Shown piece by piece: positions 6,202 to 6,252 of a stretch of DNA of 6,252 nt; the stretch's first letter is position 1; every line of letters starts with the position of its first letter. This DNA is from Gordoniibacillus chartarius. Lineage in GTDB: Bacteria > Bacillota > Bacilli > Paenibacillales > NBRC-103111. Made by a program: the position numbers and the translations under genes. Below the pieces are notes generated by a model. It saw only the letters and a list, made by a program, of their open reading frames with translations. It made no database searches and was not told the origin of the DNA. The stretch spans positions 1 through 6,252 of the forward strand of contig NZ_JBHLWN010000013.1 of assembly GCF_042432825.1 (NCBI RefSeq), in the 5' to 3' direction.

Positions 6202-6252
6202 ATTTCGAAAGCGCATAAGAATGCGGTGGCGATCATCCAGGAGCGGATCAAC
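6202..6252. other. Composition break; possible remnant of another gene at the window edge
   Basis: These 51 bases hold 26 G or C by hand count, against 15 of 60 in 5941-6000 of the preceding gene. Read in the same frame as the TPR gene, they are open to the edge and encode SKAHKNAVAIIQERIN with GC-rich third positions. There is no ribosome site or clear start, and no hairpin terminator after the stop at 6201. This may be the inside of a different, host-like gene joined at a recombination point, or the first bases of a downstream gene. The product is not recognisable. Confidence 0.35.

Overview
The window looks like part of a surface-glycan or flagellin/S-layer glycosylation locus from a low-to-mid GC Firmicute, plausibly a Paenibacillus/Brevibacillus-type bacillus. 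The evidence is strong AGGAGG-type ribosome binding sites, heavy use of TTG starts (five of seven genes), AT-rich coding sequence and the gene content. The genus is inferred from style, not proven. No RNA gene, IS element, CRISPR array or origin was seen, and no gene-free stretch exceeds 300 bases.

Block A (about 83-3533, + strand) is a tight four-gene run. It holds a family 2 glycosyltransferase, a VioA-like PLP sugar aminotransferase (DegT/DnrJ/EryC1/StrS family), a PAPS-dependent sulfotransferase and an APS kinase (CysC). It ends at a clean 10-bp stem terminator (3542-3570). CysC makes PAPS, the donor the sulfotransferase needs. The aminotransferase points to a 4-amino-4,6-dideoxyhexose, and the glycosyltransferase would place a sugar. 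The block therefore reads as a module making a sulfated, amino-sugar-containing glycan. The ATP sulfurylase that makes APS is not in the window.

Block B (about 3608-6201) holds a WbqC-family protein on the minus strand, convergent with block A. A divergent, degenerate DegT-like aminotransferase-fold protein lies on the plus strand, followed by a TPR-containing protein. WbqC proteins are linked to N-acylation of amino sugars in O-antigen clusters, which again suggests Qui4N-type chemistry. The 121-bp divergent region carries two inverted repeats and a possible promoter.

The TPR protein looks like the N-terminal part of a TPR/FkbM-methyltransferase protein that stops before its catalytic domain. 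Base composition changes right after its stop (6202-6252). I read this as a probable recombination edge of the island. Both window ends appear to cut neighbouring genes, but too little is present to name them.
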